From: Reichenbachiella ulvae
Lineage (GTDB): Bacteria; Bacteroidota; Bacteroidia; Cytophagales; Cyclobacteriaceae
Length of the DNA stretch: 64,000 nt
Direction of reading: 5' to 3'
Assembly (NCBI RefSeq): GCF_025833875.1
Contig: NZ_JAOYOD010000001.1
Coordinates: forward strand, 2,294,001-2,358,000
A model generated the notes under the pieces. It saw only the letters and a program-made list of their open reading frames with translations. It had not been told where the DNA came from and ran no database searches. Positions 9,293 to 18,970 of this stretch are shown here, piece after piece (position 1 is the first letter of the stretch; each line of letters starts with the position of its first letter). A program made the position numbers and the translations under genes.

Positions 9293-10060
9293 ATGAAAAG
9301 CATTAGCATCATGGGTTGCGGCTGGCTAGGCTTACCCCTGGCAGAAAAACTAGTCGAACTAGGATACACTGTCAAAGGAAGTACCACCAGCCAGGACAAA
9401 ATCGCAGTCTTAGAATCCAAAAACATTCAGCCCTATTTGATCCCCAAAGGGGCACTTCACATCACGCCTTCTGATTTCTTCGAATCAGATATCATATTCA
9501 TCAATGTGCCACCTCGCAATACACCAGATGATCCCGAATTCCATGAAAAGAACATGAAGGCGGTGAGGTTTCAAATTCCAAACGATAAAAAAATCATTTT
9601 TATCAGCTCTACAGCGGTATACCCATCTACTAATTTGGAAGTGAATGAAGAGGACGCCAGTGAAGAATGCTTAAGTCGTGGAGGAGTCTCCCTATTGAAA
9701 ATTGAGAATATATTTACTTCAGATCATTGTACAGTCTTGAGGCTAGGCGGTCTGTATGGAGGGGACAGACATCCGGGAAGATTCTTGTCTGGCAAGACCA
9801 TTGGTGGTAGAGACAATGCCATCAACATGACACATCTTGATGATGCCATCCAAGTGATTCTGCACATTCTGGATCAAGAGCGCTGGGGCGAGGTATTCAA
9901 TGCATGTTCCCCGATTCACCCAAGTAAAGAACAGTTTTATGTAGAGGCTGCCAAGGAACTTGGAGTACCTGCCCCTATCTTTACAGATGAAGAGGTGGAC
10001 TTTAAGATCGTCAACTCGGACAAGTTAATTGAGGCCATTGAATATCGTTTCCAGCACTGA
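9293..10060 (+). CDS. NAD(P)-dependent epimerase/dehydratase-like protein, YeeZ-like
   Basis: This 255-residue protein begins with a Rossmann motif, ISIMGCGWLGLPLAEKLVE, as in the E. coli YeeZ group of atypical extended SDRs. IIFISSTAVYPS near residue 105 is the equivalent of the catalytic serine strand, and HLDDAIQVILHIL near 180 matches the extended-SDR C-terminal region. The usual YxxxK motif is not evident, as in other YeeZ-like proteins. Function is unknown; it probably binds NAD(P). Its stop is 3 bp before the HD-domain gene, so the genes from here to 13252 look like one operon. Confidence 0.75.
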   Translation: MKSISIMGCGWLGLPLAEKLVELGYTVKGSTTSQDKIAVLESKNIQPYLIPKGALHITPSDFFESDIIFINVPPRNTPDDPEFHEKNMKAVRFQIPNDKKIIFISSTAVYPSTNLEVNEEDASEECLSRGGVSLLKIENIFTSDHCTVLRLGGLYGGDRHPGRFLSGKTIGGRDNAINMTHLDDAIQVILHILDQERWGEVFNACSPIHPSKEQFYVEAAKELGVPAPIFTDEEVDFKIVNSDKLIEAIEYRFQH

Positions 10061-10063
10061 TAT

Positions 10064-10606
10064 ATGGCAAACAAATCTATTTCACAGATTGAACGAGTGC
10101 TTTTGTATTATACCCAGGCACTGGGCAAGGACTACAATGCCTATCGAAATCATGTCTATCGTGTATATCATTTGACTCTTCTACTCTGCAGCAAGGAGCT
10201 CAACAAAGCTCAGGAAGAGGCACTAGCCATAGCTGCTGTATTTCACGACATAGGTATTTGGACACATCATAGTATGGATTATCTCGGGCCGAGTGCAGAA
10301 TCTGCAACGAGGCACCTCAATGAATCTGGCAAGGGGCATTTGGCTGATCTATGTAATCAAATCATTTCTAATCATCACAAACTATCACGATATCAAGGGG
10401 AACACGCTGAATTGATAGAGGCATTTAGGCAAGCTGATTTGATGGACCTGGCCTTTGGAAAACTGCGTCAAGGATTGCCCTCTTCTCGCTATGCGCACCT
10501 CAGGGAATCATTTCCCTTTTTAGGATTCCAAAAACTGATCATAAAAAAAGTAATAAGTCATGCATGGCGCCACCCAAGCCATCCATTTCCCATGCTGAAA
10601 GCTTAA
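10064..10606 (+). CDS. HD-domain phosphohydrolase
   Basis: This 180-residue HD-superfamily protein shows the metal-binding pattern: H near residue 29 (YRNHVYRVYH), the HD doublet in AAVFHDIGIW near residue 64, and a following ISNHHKL histidine pair near 106. Such proteins hydrolyse phosphomonoesters or diesters of nucleotides with divalent metals; the substrate here is not evident. The start follows the SDR stop by 3 bp. Confidence 0.8.
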   Translation: MANKSISQIERVLLYYTQALGKDYNAYRNHVYRVYHLTLLLCSKELNKAQEEALAIAAVFHDIGIWTHHSMDYLGPSAESATRHLNESGKGHLADLCNQIISNHHKLSRYQGEHAELIEAFRQADLMDLAFGKLRQGLPSSRYAHLRESFPFLGFQKLIIKKVISHAWRHPSHPFPMLKA

Positions 10607-10634
10607 CTTTGAACTCTTTTTTGAAAATTTAACT

Positions 10635-11330
10635 ATGCCCATAAAAACCATTGCATTTGATGCAGACGACACCTTGTGGCACAACGAGGGTCTGTTTAGA
10701 GAAGCTGAGAAAGAATTTTGTAACCTGCTGGAGGACTACATGCCCCAGCATAGTTCTGTCAAAGAACTTTATCGAGTCGAACTCCAAAATATGCAGCTCT
10801 ATGGCTATGGCATCAAAGCATTTATGCTTTCTATGATTGAAAGCGCCATAGAAATCTCTGGTCGCACCATGAACGTGACTGATATTGAGCAAATATTGAG
10901 GATCGGCAAAGAACTCCTCCAAAAACCAGTGATCCTGCTTGATCATGTAGAAGAGGTGTTAAAGGAGCTTCGCAGCGAATACCGTCTTATTTTAGCCACA
11001 AAAGGTGATCTACTCGACCAGCAACGCAAGCTTCAAAAATCAGGGCTAGAAAAGTATTTTCACCATATAGAAATCATGTCTGAGAAAAAAGAATCAGACT
11101 ATGAAAAAGTGATCAAGCATCTGGATATTAAACCAACGGAATTTGCCATGGTAGGGAATTCTTTGAAGTCAGATATCCTACCTGTATTGAATTTGGAAGC
11201 TCGGGCCTTTCATGTGCCCTATCACATCACCTGGGAACATGAAAAAGTAGATCGAAAAGTGGAGCACCCACGATTGACCCTACTTGAAGACATCAGCGAA
11301 CTACCCAAGCACTTATCAAACCTCGGATGA
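10635..11330 (+). CDS. HAD-family hydrolase
   Basis: The 231-residue product has the HAD signature near the N-terminus (FDADDTLWHNEG, nucleophile Asp9 and acid Asp11). Motif II is LATKG near residue 119, and a lysine and the motif IV acidic pair lie around FAMVGNSLKSDILP near residue 173. The helical insert after motif I is that of a type I cap. It is likely a small-molecule phosphatase of unknown specificity. The 3' end overlaps the helicase start by 4 bp (ATGA), so the two are translationally coupled. Confidence 0.85.
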   Translation: MPIKTIAFDADDTLWHNEGLFREAEKEFCNLLEDYMPQHSSVKELYRVELQNMQLYGYGIKAFMLSMIESAIEISGRTMNVTDIEQILRIGKELLQKPVILLDHVEEVLKELRSEYRLILATKGDLLDQQRKLQKSGLEKYFHHIEIMSEKKESDYEKVIKHLDIKPTEFAMVGNSLKSDILPVLNLEARAFHVPYHITWEHEKVDRKVEHPRLTLLEDISELPKHLSNLG

Positions 11331-13252
11331 CAAAGAGCAATATTCAGGAGGAACTGAAAAATCAACTTCAGTTGTTGCTACAGGAAAAGGAGGAAGACCT
11401 CAGACAGTACCGCATCAAGATGTCCAGCACTTCGCTCAAGGAACGCAGGAAACAAGGCGTATGCTGGTATCCGGTTGATCTACAAAAAACACGCTATGAT
11501 GCAGGTGAACGTCTGATCATCAAAATCTCCAGACAAAAAGAACACGATGAGGCCCATCTTTTTCAATCAGGTAAATTGATCAGCCTGTTCTCGAACAATC
11601 TTGGGGAAGGAAAAAGTGAAGAAGCCATTTCAGGTGTGGTTAACTCTGTCACGAAAACCGACATGCATATCACCTTGAATGCAGATGAGCTACCAGGTTG
11701 GGTCAACTATGACCAGATCGGCATTCAACTGCTGTTCGATGAAAATGCCTATAGGGAGATGGAAAAAGCCTTGCAAAAGGTAATCAAGGCCAAAGGAGAA
11801 CGCATCGAAGTGCTGAAGGAGGTATTATTGGGTAGCCGTGGTGCCAGCTTTAGAAATGAAGATGTAATTCGCGACATTGGTCTGAATGAAAGCCAGAACG
11901 AAGCACTGCGTTTGGTGCACAATGCAGAAGATGTCGCTATCATCCATGGCCCTCCAGGAACAGGAAAAACTACCACTCTCGTTCAAGCTATTGCCGAAAC
12001 TTTAAAAACAGAAAAACAAGTCCTGGTCTGCGCTCCTAGTAATGCAGCTGTCGACTTACTGGCTGAACGCCTAGGGGCTCAGGGCATCGAAGTACTACGA
12101 GTGGGTCATCCCGCCCGAGTGCACGAAGACATCCTCAGCAAAACGCTGGACGCCAAGATCGCCCATCACGACGACTACAAAAGTCTGAAAGATATGCGTA
12201 AGCAGGCGGAAGAATATTTCAAACTGGCCAGTAAATACAAACGGAACTTTGGGAGTGCAGAAAAAGCCCAACGCAGAGCCATCAAATCACAGGCACTGCA
12301 ACTCAAGGAAGATGCGAATAATCTGGAATACTATATCATCAATGACATTCTAGCCAAAACCCAAGTGGTAGTCAGTACGCTTGTTGGATCCAACAATACC
12401 AGCATCAAAGGAATGACTTTCGAATCGGTATTCATCGATGAGGCAGCTCAAGCACTAGAAGCTTCAGCCTGGATTCCTATCTTAAAAGCTAAACGAGTAA
12501 TTCTGGCTGGAGATCACTGCCAGCTTCCACCGACTATCAAGTCTTTCGAAGCAGCTAAAAAAGGACTAGAAGTCACACTCTTCGAAAAAGCTATCCAGCG
12601 AAATGATGCGGACGTCATGCTTTCTATCCAGTACCGTATGAATCAAAAAATCATGGATTTCTCGAGTAGAATGTTCTACAAAGGAGACTTGAAGGCAGAT
12701 GAGTCGGTCCAAAACTGGAAGGTTTATCCTGAGGATCAAACCGTAGAATTCATCGATACTGCCGGATGCGCCTTTTATGAGGCGGTGGATAAAGAAACGC
12801 GAAGTTCCTTCAACGCAGAAGAGGCGGATCTACTGATTAAACACCTGACTGAATACCTTGGTCAGCTAGAGAGTATGGAGCAACTGGACGAATTGGAAAG
12901 CATAGGAATTATCTCCCCCTACAAAGCTCAAACAGCACTGCTCAACGAAAAAATTCTAGAACAAGGCTTAGACGTTGACAAACTCAAAAAACTACAAATC
13001 AACACGGTAGATTCCTTTCAGGGACAGGAGAGAGATGTCATCTACATTAGTTTGGTCAGATCTAATGAAGAAGCTCAAATCGGATTTTTATCTGACACCA
13101 GGAGAATGAATGTAGCACTGACAAGAGCTAGAAAAAAACTGGTAGTCATCGGGGACAGTGCGACCATTGGTCAGCACCCTTTTTATGAGAAATTCATCGA
13201 TTACATCAATGAAATAGATGCTTATCGCAGCGCTTTCGAATTGATTTATTAA
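11327..13252 (+). CDS. Superfamily 1 DNA/RNA helicase, IGHMBP2/Upf1-like
   Basis: The product has 641 residues with the full SF1B motif set: Q-type motif LNESQNEALRL, Walker A GPPGTGKTTT near residue 208, motif Ia VCAPSNAAVDLLAERL, DEAA box VFIDEAAQALEAS near 370, motif III AGDHCQLPPTIKS, motif IV QYRMNQKIMDFSS, motif V NTVDSFQGQERDVIY near 563, and motif VI NVALTRARKKLVVIGD. The N-terminal 190 residues match the oligonucleotide-binding extension of the SMUBP-2 group. It should unwind DNA or RNA 5' to 3' using ATP; the cellular role is unproven. It is the last gene of the SDR-HD-HAD-helicase unit. Confidence 0.9.
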   Translation: MTKSNIQEELKNQLQLLLQEKEEDLRQYRIKMSSTSLKERRKQGVCWYPVDLQKTRYDAGERLIIKISRQKEHDEAHLFQSGKLISLFSNNLGEGKSEEAISGVVNSVTKTDMHITLNADELPGWVNYDQIGIQLLFDENAYREMEKALQKVIKAKGERIEVLKEVLLGSRGASFRNEDVIRDIGLNESQNEALRLVHNAEDVAIIHGPPGTGKTTTLVQAIAETLKTEKQVLVCAPSNAAVDLLAERLGAQGIEVLRVGHPARVHEDILSKTLDAKIAHHDDYKSLKDMRKQAEEYFKLASKYKRNFGSAEKAQRRAIKSQALQLKEDANNLEYYIINDILAKTQVVVSTLVGSNNTSIKGMTFESVFIDEAAQALEASAWIPILKAKRVILAGDHCQLPPTIKSFEAAKKGLEVTLFEKAIQRNDADVMLSIQYRMNQKIMDFSSRMFYKGDLKADESVQNWKVYPEDQTVEFIDTAGCAFYEAVDKETRSSFNAEEADLLIKHLTEYLGQLESMEQLDELESIGIISPYKAQTALLNEKILEQGLDVDKLKKLQINTVDSFQGQERDVIYISLVRSNEEAQIGFLSDTRRMNVALTRARKKLVVIGDSATIGQHPFYEKFIDYINEIDAYRSAFELIY

Positions 13253-13270
13253 TAGAAGAAATTAAAGTCA

Positions 13271-13289
13271 GTGAGGGCAAGACCCTCAC
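13271..13289. terminator. Hairpin between convergent helicase and mannanase genes
   Basis: GTGAGGG pairs with CCCTCAC around CAAGA, 18 bp after the helicase stop and 14 bp before the end of the convergent gene. No T tract follows, so it may be a weak terminator or an mRNA 3'-end stabiliser. Confidence 0.45.
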
Positions 13290-13303
13290 CGACCTCTGTC
13301 CAT

Positions 13304-14629
13304 TTATATCTTTGAAGTATAAGATTTAATCAATTCTATGGTACTGCTATCCGTCTCGTAGACCGAATACCAACCCTGACGTTCATGGGCAGGATCACCT
13401 ATCAGGTCATCCCCTGGTTCCCATAGCATACCGGGATTGGCGGGACGTCCTTCTCCACCCCAAGACCAGAAATTACAACCCTGAATGATTCCGTTTTGCT
13501 TGATATTGCTGACGGTATAATCGAAAAGAAACTCATAGTAATCATTTCTGACTGATACACTTGCTGAGTCATAGAAATTACCTCCATTGCGAGACACTCC
13601 AAATTCCTCAATCACCAATGGCTTACCCAAACGCTTCGCCTTTTCTTCCTGTCCTTTTAGATAATCCTTGCTCTTTTGCAATGCCTGAGCATAGCTATCT
13701 TCATTTTCAGGATTGTACCATCCCCAGTTTTGAATCCAGACGTGAGTAGTTGCATAATCTATATCCGGAGAAAGATTGTCTTCGTATAGCTCCGTTCCAG
13801 AAATAGGTGTAGAAGTATCCCCTTCTGTACCCGTACAGACCAAATGCCTTTGATCTTGTTCTTTGATCAACGCAGCAGCCTTATTCAGCCATACTCTGTA
13901 TTCCTCCACATGATTGTAGCCACGTGGTTCGTTAGCCAACTGCCAGGCCATCACTGTTGGATCCTCTTTGTATTTTTGTCCTGTCAGGCTATTGGTGCGG
14001 TTGATGATAAATTTCAAAAAGTCGAAATAGTATTGCTGAGCCTTTTCATTGCTGTAAAAAGATTCAGAGTAGGAAATAAAATCATCCCAGGAACCTCCAC
14101 CCATCACATCAGGATAAGGAATTTCTGATCCCTCTGCCCAAGAAACATACTGTGGAAAACCTCCACTCCACATCCAGAAGTTACCTAAGCAAACGACTGC
14201 CTTCATGTCTCTTTTGGCCAACTCCACAAAGAAGAAATCTAATCCTTCTAACAATTCCTGATTGTATTCACCAGGAGCCGTTTGTAGAATAGGTTTGTTT
14301 TGATAGGGGCTATCCTCTGCACCTTCACTTGCGGCCATTACTCGGAGGTTCTTTAGGCCCAGAGCTTGCAATCTGTCTAGTTCACGAACCAATCTTTCCC
14401 GATCTCCTCCTTCTCCCGGAGAGCCCAAATTCATACCATACCAAAAGTTGGTTCCAATGTATCTATAAGGTTCTCCATCGATCTCAAAACTCAGACCATT
14501 GACTTTTACAAAGCCATCTTTTTCAATTTCTGTTTGTTGATCAACGTCAACTGTATCGTTACTCTTCTTATTTTGACTGCAGGCAGCAAATACTATCGCC
14601 AACACCCACATCCAATAATACTTTTTCAT
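13304..14629 (-). CDS. GH5-family glycoside hydrolase lipoprotein, beta-mannanase-like
   Basis: I start at ATG 14629 (441 residues), which begins a lipoprotein signal (MKKYYWMWVLAIVFAAC). The next upstream ATG adds 10 residues before the signal. The catalytic (beta/alpha)8 barrel shows the GH5 acid/base in QLANEPRGYN near residue 236 and the nucleophile in VIEEFGVSRNG near 343. NFWYGMNLG and NGLSFEIDGEPYRYIGTN at the N-terminal end match GH5_7-type endo-1,4-beta-mannosidases. It should cleave mannan or glucomannan at the cell surface or in the periplasm. The nearby sorbosone-dehydrogenase-like and esterase genes are not an obvious mannan PUL, as no SusCD pair is in view. Confidence 0.85.
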   Translation of the reverse strand: MKKYYWMWVLAIVFAACSQNKKSNDTVDVDQQTEIEKDGFVKVNGLSFEIDGEPYRYIGTNFWYGMNLGSPGEGGDRERLVRELDRLQALGLKNLRVMAASEGAEDSPYQNKPILQTAPGEYNQELLEGLDFFFVELAKRDMKAVVCLGNFWMWSGGFPQYVSWAEGSEIPYPDVMGGGSWDDFISYSESFYSNEKAQQYYFDFLKFIINRTNSLTGQKYKEDPTVMAWQLANEPRGYNHVEEYRVWLNKAAALIKEQDQRHLVCTGTEGDTSTPISGTELYEDNLSPDIDYATTHVWIQNWGWYNPENEDSYAQALQKSKDYLKGQEEKAKRLGKPLVIEEFGVSRNGGNFYDSASVSVRNDYYEFLFDYTVSNIKQNGIIQGCNFWSWGGEGRPANPGMLWEPGDDLIGDPAHERQGWYSVYETDSSTIELIKSYTSKI

Positions 14630-14797
14630 GCGTTTCTTGTCTATTATTTCTAAATGCAAGTTGGCTCTATTGCTTTAAAGTGAGGGTTACAAATCTTTCA
14701 TAGAAGCAGCGCATATTGCACAAAAAGTCGCGTATAGTAGGCAGGAGTAACAATTTCTAATAAATGGAAGGATATTGGAAATTCCTAAATGTAATTA

Positions 14798-16732
14798 TTA
14801 GGCCAATGGTAATGTTATATAGACCTGAGTCCCTTTATTTTCTTGACTATGGATTAACAATTTACCTTTCGACTTGACAACAAAATCCTTAATAAGGTTC
14901 ATGCCCATACCACTCCCTTTTTCATTAGCAGTACCACGATTCGTGACAAAGGCATTCGAATTCATTATTCCATCCACTTGTTCTTGCGACATCCCAACTC
15001 CAGCATCAATAATCGTGAAGGTTAGTTCCTTACCTTCACTCGCTGACTTAAACTGAATGATGCCATTTCTGTGAGAGAATTTGATTGCATTGGAAATCAA
15101 GTTCCTGATGATTGCCTGAATGGCCTTCTCATCAACCCAAACTTTAGGTTCTTCTTGAACTTCGTTCACTACTTCCAGTTCCTTATATTCAAGCTGCTCT
15201 TGAAACAATTCAATACAGCCATCAATCGTCAATTTAAGATCAATTGGTTTTGGAGCAAAAACAAAGCCTCGTTGTTGTGAAATAGACCAGGACAACAAAT
15301 CGTTCAACAACAAACTAACAGAATGAGAAGCATTATTGAGTTCTGCAACAGTCTGGACAACCTCAACATTTTCATCAGAAACATCAGATTTTAATAGATC
15401 AATCAACATCTGAATATTGGCCATGGGGGCTTTCAAATCATGTGCTACAAAGCCAAATAATTTATCTTTTGTCTGATTTGCTAACAGCAACTGAGTTCTA
15501 TTTTGGCTCAATTTGTAATACAGATAGAATGATAGAAGTAAAAACCCAAAAAGAACGATCCCAAAAACTTTCTGCTGAAAAATAATTGTTTCTTTATTTT
15601 CTAATTCTTGAGCTTTATTCTCATTTTCTTTAGAAAGCAACAAATTTTCCTGTTCCTTCTTGTCCACTTCATATCGAGCCATTATATCCATGAGTTCGAT
15701 ATTTCTATTAATATGCTCCAAAGAATCCTTCGTAAAAACGTATTGCAGATGCGTATTAAATGCATTTTTGTAATCACCAGATTGCGCATAGCAGTCAGAC
15801 AGCAACTTCAATACTTGAGGTTTTTCTCTCTCTTCACCCGTAATTTCAATCAATTCTAAGCTCCTTTGGTATCTTTTAAAGGCTTCAGAAAAATTTTTCA
15901 GACCACAGTGACTCACGCCAGTACTATAATTGACAAAAATGAGCCCTGATTTGAAATCATGCTTCTTCATCAAGTTCTCAGCCTCTTCAAAATACTCCAA
16001 AGCCAATTGAAAATCACCCAATGAATTATACGCCTCACCTATATTGGCATTGTTTATCCCAGCCTCTAGACTATTGCCGAGTTGTTTGTTGATTAGCAAA
16101 GATTTTTCATAGAACTGAATAGCCTTCTTAAAATCCTCCTTAAAAAAATTGGTCACTCCTTTGTACTCATAAGAGCTAGCCATACCCAATGAGTCTTTAC
16201 CAGCAATAGCCAAAGAAAGAGTCTCAGAATATATTTCTCCGGCCTTATCGATTTCCCCGGTACTCATATATATTCCAGCAAGAATATTAGATGAGCTGAC
16301 TAGCGAACTAGTATCTTTCAGTTCTTTGAAGATTTGAATTGCTTCAAGAATGGAGCTTATAGATTTAACATTATCCCCATATCTCCATAAAATGTGAGCA
16401 AGGCCTTCAAGTGCTTTGGCTTTTTCTGGAAGTAAGGTATAACGATCAGCTAAAGACAAACCCTCCTTATAGTCTGCATATGCCTCTCTAAACTCTCCAG
16501 ACTGGTAGTAAACATCTGCAATTTTGTTTCGGATTTGCACGTATAGGATCACACTACTATCTCCATCTTCAAAACTCAAGGCGGCTTGATAAGATTCCAG
16601 TGCGCAATCATAATCAACCTGAACAAAGCATGAATCTCCTTTGTTCACCAAATCATTGGAGTCAATGGCCCAAGCTTGAGGGATAAACCACAAGAATACC
16701 CATATCTTAAAAATGGCCTTCAACATATTCAA
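14798..16732 (-). CDS. TPR sensor histidine kinase
   Basis: The 644-residue product has a signal peptide (residues 1-22), six to eight tetratricopeptide repeats in the periplasmic part (about 30-350), and a coiled-coil stretch rich in E/K/N. One membrane segment (VFGIVLFGFLLLSFYLYYKL, about 387-406) precedes the HisKA domain with phospho-accepting His near 427 in FVAHDLKAPMANI. The HATPase_c domain has the N box NLISNAIKFSHRNG, G1 DAGVGMS and G2 GSGMGMNL. This is the usual Bacteroidota architecture for sensing periplasmic or envelope signals. No response regulator is adjacent, so it is an orphan kinase in this window. Confidence 0.9.
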   Translation of the reverse strand: MNMLKAIFKIWVFLWFIPQAWAIDSNDLVNKGDSCFVQVDYDCALESYQAALSFEDGDSSVILYVQIRNKIADVYYQSGEFREAYADYKEGLSLADRYTLLPEKAKALEGLAHILWRYGDNVKSISSILEAIQIFKELKDTSSLVSSSNILAGIYMSTGEIDKAGEIYSETLSLAIAGKDSLGMASSYEYKGVTNFFKEDFKKAIQFYEKSLLINKQLGNSLEAGINNANIGEAYNSLGDFQLALEYFEEAENLMKKHDFKSGLIFVNYSTGVSHCGLKNFSEAFKRYQRSLELIEITGEEREKPQVLKLLSDCYAQSGDYKNAFNTHLQYVFTKDSLEHINRNIELMDIMARYEVDKKEQENLLLSKENENKAQELENKETIIFQQKVFGIVLFGFLLLSFYLYYKLSQNRTQLLLANQTKDKLFGFVAHDLKAPMANIQMLIDLLKSDVSDENVEVVQTVAELNNASHSVSLLLNDLLSWSISQQRGFVFAPKPIDLKLTIDGCIELFQEQLEYKELEVVNEVQEEPKVWVDEKAIQAIIRNLISNAIKFSHRNGIIQFKSASEGKELTFTIIDAGVGMSQEQVDGIMNSNAFVTNRGTANEKGSGMGMNLIKDFVVKSKGKLLIHSQENKGTQVYITLPLA

Positions 16733-16879
16733 TTAGAACTAGAAGTTAAATACAATTGAGAATCAGGTATACTTGGATTGGGAGGCTAATATAATTGATT
16801 CAGAAATATTGGATATAAAACTTGAAGTAAATAGTCAAATATCGTATTCAGATGAATTACAAACACGTATAACAGATGA

Positions 16880-17536
16880 TTAAATATTAGAATAAACCAA
16901 TTCATCAATCACCTTTCGATCTAATTGATGTGTGCCTGTATACCCAATCCTCTTAGCAGAAGTGTCCATAGCCAATTCCATTTTTTCAATTTCCATATCA
17001 AAAAGCTCCTGAGAAAAGTATTCATCCTGATCGGCTAATATTGCATAAGTCTGAGCCTCGACCGTCAGGTATTCAAAATCTACTGCAGTCAGTTCAGGGG
17101 GAAAACTCCCCGCCCAAAGAACGAGACTATGGAAATCGACTTTCAAATGCGCAGCAAAGCGGCAAATGGCGGAAGCTCCTTGTGAAAAACCAAGAAGATG
17201 TACTTTTTTCCCTTCCCATTCAGCCCCATTATTGAATCGCTCATAGATGGCTTCAAAATAATTCTTTTGATTCTGGAGGTCGACCTCACGATCCTCTCTG
17301 GTCATCCAACTAGCCCCTACATGCCTAAAGTTGGCCAAATAGAACTTTGAAAGCCCTTGCAAAGCAATGACGTAATTTTTAGCTGAATCTATATGATCGA
17401 AATTAGCAATAAACCGCTTGGACAGCTGTCCATACCCATGACAAACGATCCAAATATGCTGTGTTTCAGGAGTTAACTCGAATAGGGAATGATAGGGAGC
17501 TTCTATTTTCAGCTTTACGCTATGACCTTTTATCAT
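16880..17536 (-). CDS. Alpha/beta-hydrolase, phospholipase/carboxylesterase-like
   Basis: This 218-residue cytoplasmic protein has the alpha/beta-hydrolase oxyanion strand HIWIVCHGYGQL (residue 27 on) and the nucleophile elbow LLGFSQGASAICR (Ser about 119). A C-terminal histidine lies in YTGTHQLDRKVI, and the acidic residue is probably in LADQDEYF. This matches the serine esterase/phospholipase (PF02230) group. The substrate is unknown. Its ATG overlaps the stop of the upstream gene (ATGA at 17533-17536), so it is translationally coupled to the sorbosone-dehydrogenase-like gene. Confidence 0.8.
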   Translation of the reverse strand: MIKGHSVKLKIEAPYHSLFELTPETQHIWIVCHGYGQLSKRFIANFDHIDSAKNYVIALQGLSKFYLANFRHVGASWMTREDREVDLQNQKNYFEAIYERFNNGAEWEGKKVHLLGFSQGASAICRFAAHLKVDFHSLVLWAGSFPPELTAVDFEYLTVEAQTYAILADQDEYFSQELFDMEIEKMELAMDTSAKRIGYTGTHQLDRKVIDELVYSNI

Positions 17537-18681
17537 GCTCCTTTGTAACTAATGCGATAAATCTTTCCTGCCTTGTCATCTGAGACCAAAATGGACCCAT
17601 CCTTCATCACCAACACATCCACTGGTCTACCCCAGGCTTCCTGTGCCTTTTCATCTAGCCAACCATCTACGAACACATCATAGGATACTGCCCTGCCATT
17701 TTCAACCTTAACCTGCATCAATCGATAACCAATTTTTCGAGATCGATTCCATGAACCATGTTCTGCAATGATCAAGGATCCATTATACTCGGGAGGAAAC
17801 ATATCTCCGGTATAAAATTTCAATCCAAGTGGAGCTACATGAGGACCCAACTTACGAGCAGGCGCTTCAAAATCTGAACATGGATATTTTGATCCAAACT
17901 CAGGGTCTGCGATATCTCCACCGTGACAATATGGATAGCCATAGTGATTACCTGCTTTAGTTGCTTTATTTAGTTCACAAGGAGGCATATTGTCTCCAAG
18001 AAGATCTCGACCATTATCGGTGAACCACATATTACCCTCTGAGTCCCAAGTAAACCCAACGGTATTTCGAACACCAGACGCAAAAATTTCTCTATCACTT
18101 CCATCAGCATTCATTCGAGTGATAGAGGCAAATCGCTCATCCTTACTTTCACAGATGTTGCAAGGAGCCCCCACAGGCACATATAACTTACCATCTGGTC
18201 CAAAAGCAATGTATTTCCAACCATGATGCTGGTCAGTAGGATAGTCGTCATAAATCTCTACACCTTGCCCGGGATTTTCTAGTTGGTTATCAATATTATC
18301 AAACCTAGTCAACCTACTGATTTCTGCAACATAAAGGCTGCCGTCCCTGTAGGCCACTCCATTGGGCATTTTCAAATCCTTAGCCAAAACATACTTTTGT
18401 TCAGCCACATTATCCCCATCCGAATCTTTTACTGCATAGACTTTTCCTTCATTTCGGGTACCAATATAAAGCACACCACCAGAGCTCATAGCCATAGAGC
18501 GAGCATTTGGCACATCATCTGCATACACAGCTATTTCAAAGCCATCGGGTAAGTTCAAGTCTGACAAGCTATCCCCAAAAGTGGTTTCAGCCTCTACTTG
18601 TTTTACTTCGCCTTCACCATTTGAGGGGTTACATGCCAGCAATGACATGCTCAAGAGAATAATCAATATGCTGTTTTTCAT
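17533..18681 (-). CDS. PQQ-dependent sugar dehydrogenase (glucose/sorbosone dehydrogenase) lipoprotein
   Basis: I choose ATG 18681 (382 residues) because it starts a lipoprotein signal (MKNSILIILLSMSLLAC). The frame stays open 61 codons further up, but that part looks non-coding and overlaps the divergent gene. The rest is a six-bladed propeller with blade motifs MAMSSGGVLYIGTRNEGKVY, KMPNGVAYRDGSLYVAEISR, HHGWKYIAFGPDGKLYVPVG and GFTWDSEGNMWFTDNGRD, typical of soluble PQQ aldose dehydrogenases and L-sorbosone dehydrogenases. It would oxidise sugars in the periplasm if PQQ is available. No PQQ synthesis genes are in view, so cofactor supply and real substrate are open. Confidence 0.85.
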   Translation of the reverse strand: MKNSILIILLSMSLLACNPSNGEGEVKQVEAETTFGDSLSDLNLPDGFEIAVYADDVPNARSMAMSSGGVLYIGTRNEGKVYAVKDSDGDNVAEQKYVLAKDLKMPNGVAYRDGSLYVAEISRLTRFDNIDNQLENPGQGVEIYDDYPTDQHHGWKYIAFGPDGKLYVPVGAPCNICESKDERFASITRMNADGSDREIFASGVRNTVGFTWDSEGNMWFTDNGRDLLGDNMPPCELNKATKAGNHYGYPYCHGGDIADPEFGSKYPCSDFEAPARKLGPHVAPLGLKFYTGDMFPPEYNGSLIIAEHGSWNRSRKIGYRLMQVKVENGRAVSYDVFVDGWLDEKAQEAWGRPVDVLVMKDGSILVSDDKAGKIYRISYKGA

Positions 18682-18790
18682 TTTTTCTTTTGGATAATGA
18701 AAGCCCAAGTTAAGGAGGAGTATGTAAAGCGAAAACGTCCTTGTCAAGATTTTGCTTTCTTTGTACCGAAAACACCAAAGCGTACTTTTC

Positions 18791-18970
18791 ATGTATAACT
18801 CAAAAAAGAAAGCCTTCATGATGCTTGGCGGCATCTTACTTCTTGCAGGTTCACAAATAATCAACCATTATACCCATCAGCAGAGTTTCGTACAAGGAGT
18901 GATGTTAGGTTGCGGTGTTGGAATGATGATCAGCGGGCTAATCAAAAAGAGAAAAACATCAGAACAGTAA
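18791..18970 (+). CDS. Small membrane protein, unknown function
   Basis: Starting at ATG 18791 gives 59 residues (an upstream start at 18752 adds 13). Two hydrophobic segments (about residues 9-24 and 32-50) are glycine-rich (MMLGGILLLAGS and GVMLGCGVGMMISGLI), ending in a basic tail KKRKTSEQ. That suggests a two-helix inner-membrane hairpin with both ends in the cytoplasm. I recognise no family. It is divergent from the sugar dehydrogenase gene with about 110 bp between the starts. Confidence 0.55.
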   Translation: MYNSKKKAFMMLGGILLLAGSQIINHYTHQQSFVQGVMLGCGVGMMISGLIKKRKTSEQ

